5,125 nucleotides of DNA, taken from NCBI GenBank assembly GCA_030641185.1, contig DAOWHY010000001.1, positions 1 through 5,125 of the forward strand. Direction: 5' to 3'. Source of the stretch: Candidatus Moraniibacteriota bacterium. GTDB taxonomy: Bacteria; Patescibacteriota; Minisyncoccia; JAHIHE01; JAGLIN01. The notes under the pieces are model-generated. The model saw nothing but the letters and a program-made list of their open reading frames with translations. It made no database searches and had not been told where the DNA came from. A program made the position numbers and the translations under genes. This document shows positions 3,786 to 5,125 of the stretch, in pieces (positions within the stretch are counted from its first letter, which is position 1; every line of letters begins with the position of its first letter).

Positions 3786-5111
3786 ATGAATCTAAATCTT
3801 ACCCAAAAAATTGCTTATAACGCTTTTTTTTCTGCGGGGGCTCGTGTTGTGGAAGTGGCTCTCGCTTTTTTGATTATCAGGTTAATTGTTGGCTATCTCG
3901 GCGAAAGCGGATTTGGCGATTATATAGTTGTAGTTACTTTTATTTATATTTTTTCAGTTCTTGCTGATTTGGGACTTTATTCCATTGTCGTTCGGGAAAT
4001 TTCGCGCGAGGGCGCGGATGAGAAAAAAATTATCAACAACGCTTTTACTCTGCGCCTCACGGCGGGGTTTTTTATTTTGGGTGTGGCCTATTTTGTTTCT
4101 CTATTATTTCCATATTCTAATAATGTGCAATACGGTATCGCCGTTGCCGCATTGGGATTTTGGATGCTTTCCAATATTCAGGTTTTGATGGGATTATTTC
4201 AAAAACATCTGGCAATGGACAAAGTAGCGCTGGCGGAAATAGCGGGGCGGATTATCCAGCTGTTTTTTGTCTGGTATTTTGTCACTTACGACTTTGGCTT
4301 TTTATATATTATTTCCGCGATATTTTTCGGCGCGATGATAAATTTCATTTTGGTTTTACGTTTCGCTTCTAAATACGCAAAAATAAAATTACAATTCGAT
4401 TTTCAGTTTTGGAAAAAATTGTTGGTCCAATCTTATCCGCTGGCGATCTCGGCAATTTTGGTTTTAATCTATTTTAAGCTGGACACGATTTTTCTTTCCG
4501 TAATGAAAAATAGCGAGGCAGTCGGCGTTTATGGATTGTCATACAAGATTTTGGAAAACCTGATCTTTTTTCCGGCAATGATCGTCGGGCTGACGATGCC
4601 GATTATGAGCAAATATATCTTTACGGAGAGAGAAAAATTTAAATCAGTGGTCCAAAGAACTTTGAATTTTTTGATTATCGCTTTTCTTCCAATTGCCTTT
4701 GGCGCGATAATGACTTCTGATAAAATTATTGGATTATTTACGGAAAAAGGATTTTCCGATTCGCCAATAGTTTTGAATATTCTCATCATCGCGCTCGGTT
4801 TTATTTTCTTAGGCGCGCTTTTTTCCAATATCATTATTGCCGCCAACCAGCAAAAACGCTTAGCGCAAATTTATTTCGTCGGGATGATTTTTAATGTTAT
4901 CACTAATTTTATTTTCATCCCGAAATATTCCTACTTCGGCGCTGCGGCGACAACTGTCGCGACGGAGTTTTTGGTTACTGGTTTGATGATTTATGTAATT
5001 TATAAAACAATAAATTTCCTCCCGTCTTTTAAAATTTTATTTAAAGCCTTGCTGGCGGCTTTGCTGAAGGCGTTAGTTTCAAATTCTCTCAGTTCTTTAA
5101 ATATTTTCTAG
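3786..5111 (+). CDS. Wzx/MOP-type polysaccharide flippase, probably short at the C-terminus
   Basis: This is a multi-pass membrane protein of the polysaccharide-export branch of the MOP exporter superfamily, which moves lipid-linked oligosaccharides across the cytoplasmic membrane during envelope polysaccharide synthesis. Family features include the N-terminal NAFFSAGARVVEVALAFLIIR, the GLGEFG-like GYLGESGFGDY (36-46), LADLGLYSIVVREISR (59-74) and, in the second half, SYPLAISAILVLIYFKLDTIFLS (216-238). Hydrophobic helices are at about 13-36, 45-66, 89-107, 115-136, 149-167, 170-192, 212-232, 246-270, 293-312, 328-350, 358-378, 384-406 and a weak 13th at 416-431. Homologues usually have 14 and run to about 470-480 residues; this one stops at 441 with TAG, and the frame after the stop still reads Leu-Ala-Ile-Ile. 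The transported glycan cannot be inferred. It probably begins a polysaccharide locus extending past the window. No Shine-Dalgarno is visible. Confidence 0.88.
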   Translation: MNLNLTQKIAYNAFFSAGARVVEVALAFLIIRLIVGYLGESGFGDYIVVVTFIYIFSVLADLGLYSIVVREISREGADEKKIINNAFTLRLTAGFFILGVAYFVSLLFPYSNNVQYGIAVAALGFWMLSNIQVLMGLFQKHLAMDKVALAEIAGRIIQLFFVWYFVTYDFGFLYIISAIFFGAMINFILVLRFASKYAKIKLQFDFQFWKKLLVQSYPLAISAILVLIYFKLDTIFLSVMKNSEAVGVYGLSYKILENLIFFPAMIVGLTMPIMSKYIFTEREKFKSVVQRTLNFLIIAFLPIAFGAIMTSDKIIGLFTEKGFSDSPIVLNILIIALGFIFLGALFSNIIIAANQQKRLAQIYFVGMIFNVITNFIFIPKYSYFGAAATTVATEFLVTGLMIYVIYKTINFLPSFKILFKALLAALLKALVSNSLSSLNIF

Positions 5112-5125
5112 CTAGCAATAATAGG

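Noticed and set aside
3961..4372. Two short plus-strand frames in another register within the flippase gene
   Set aside because: Both lie inside the flippase, and their hydrophobic, aromatic-rich translations are by-products of membrane-protein coding read out of frame.
4529..4846. 105-codon minus-strand frame opposite the flippase
   Set aside because: It is antisense to a well-supported gene and shows no family resemblance.
16..5111. Alternative genetic code with TGA read as glycine or tryptophan, known in some reduced bacteria
   Set aside because: All seven main genes are complete under the standard code, glycine uses GGN codons and tryptophan uses TGG, and no in-frame TGA interrupts a conserved region.

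Overview
The window is a compact, all-plus-strand bacterial segment. It opens with the widely conserved gene block rpmH (ribosomal protein L34), rnpA (RNase P protein), yidD, yidC and jag/khpB, followed by a radical SAM protein of unknown function and a Wzx/MOP-type polysaccharide flippase. The DNA is AT-rich. The membrane insertase is the short form without a large extracytoplasmic domain, the Jag-like protein lacks the usual Jag_N domain, and no start has a Shine-Dalgarno sequence. Together with the style of the gap repeats, this suggests an uncultivated low-GC bacterium of the Candidate Phyla Radiation (Patescibacteria, perhaps a Parcubacteria-like lineage). That placement is inference from sequence character, not a database match. 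All genes read with the standard bacterial code. The stops are TAA (six) and TAG (one), and no in-frame TGA has to be read as an amino acid.

Layout: 16-150 rpmH; 180-301 a 122-bp palindromic repeat element; 319-660 rnpA; 667-770 an AT-rich gap with an inverted repeat and a degenerate 20-bp-period direct repeat; 817-1059 yidD (GTG start); 1087-1890 yidC; 1900-2016 a long imperfect hairpin; 2034-2537 jag/khpB; 2542-2607 a doubtful 21-codon open frame filling the next gap and overlapping the following start as ATGA; 2604-3689 the radical SAM gene; 3726-3759 two abutting small inverted repeats; 3786-5111 the flippase, which appears to stop one transmembrane helix early.

How the genes fit together: L34 and the RNase P protein serve the ribosome and tRNA 5' maturation. 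YidD and YidC act at the membrane, where YidC inserts and folds membrane proteins and YidD assists. Jag/KhpB is an RNA-binding partner long associated with the yidC locus. The radical SAM gene follows jag in the same direction and could be co-transcribed, but nothing visible assigns it a substrate. The flippase probably starts a separate cell-envelope polysaccharide locus that continues beyond the window.

I see no clear undescribed multi-gene system. The features most worth a second look are the radical SAM protein with its variant GGN motif, the inverted repeats in four of six intergenic gaps, the absence of Shine-Dalgarno sites, the ATGA-coupled micro-ORF, and the apparent premature stop in the flippase.
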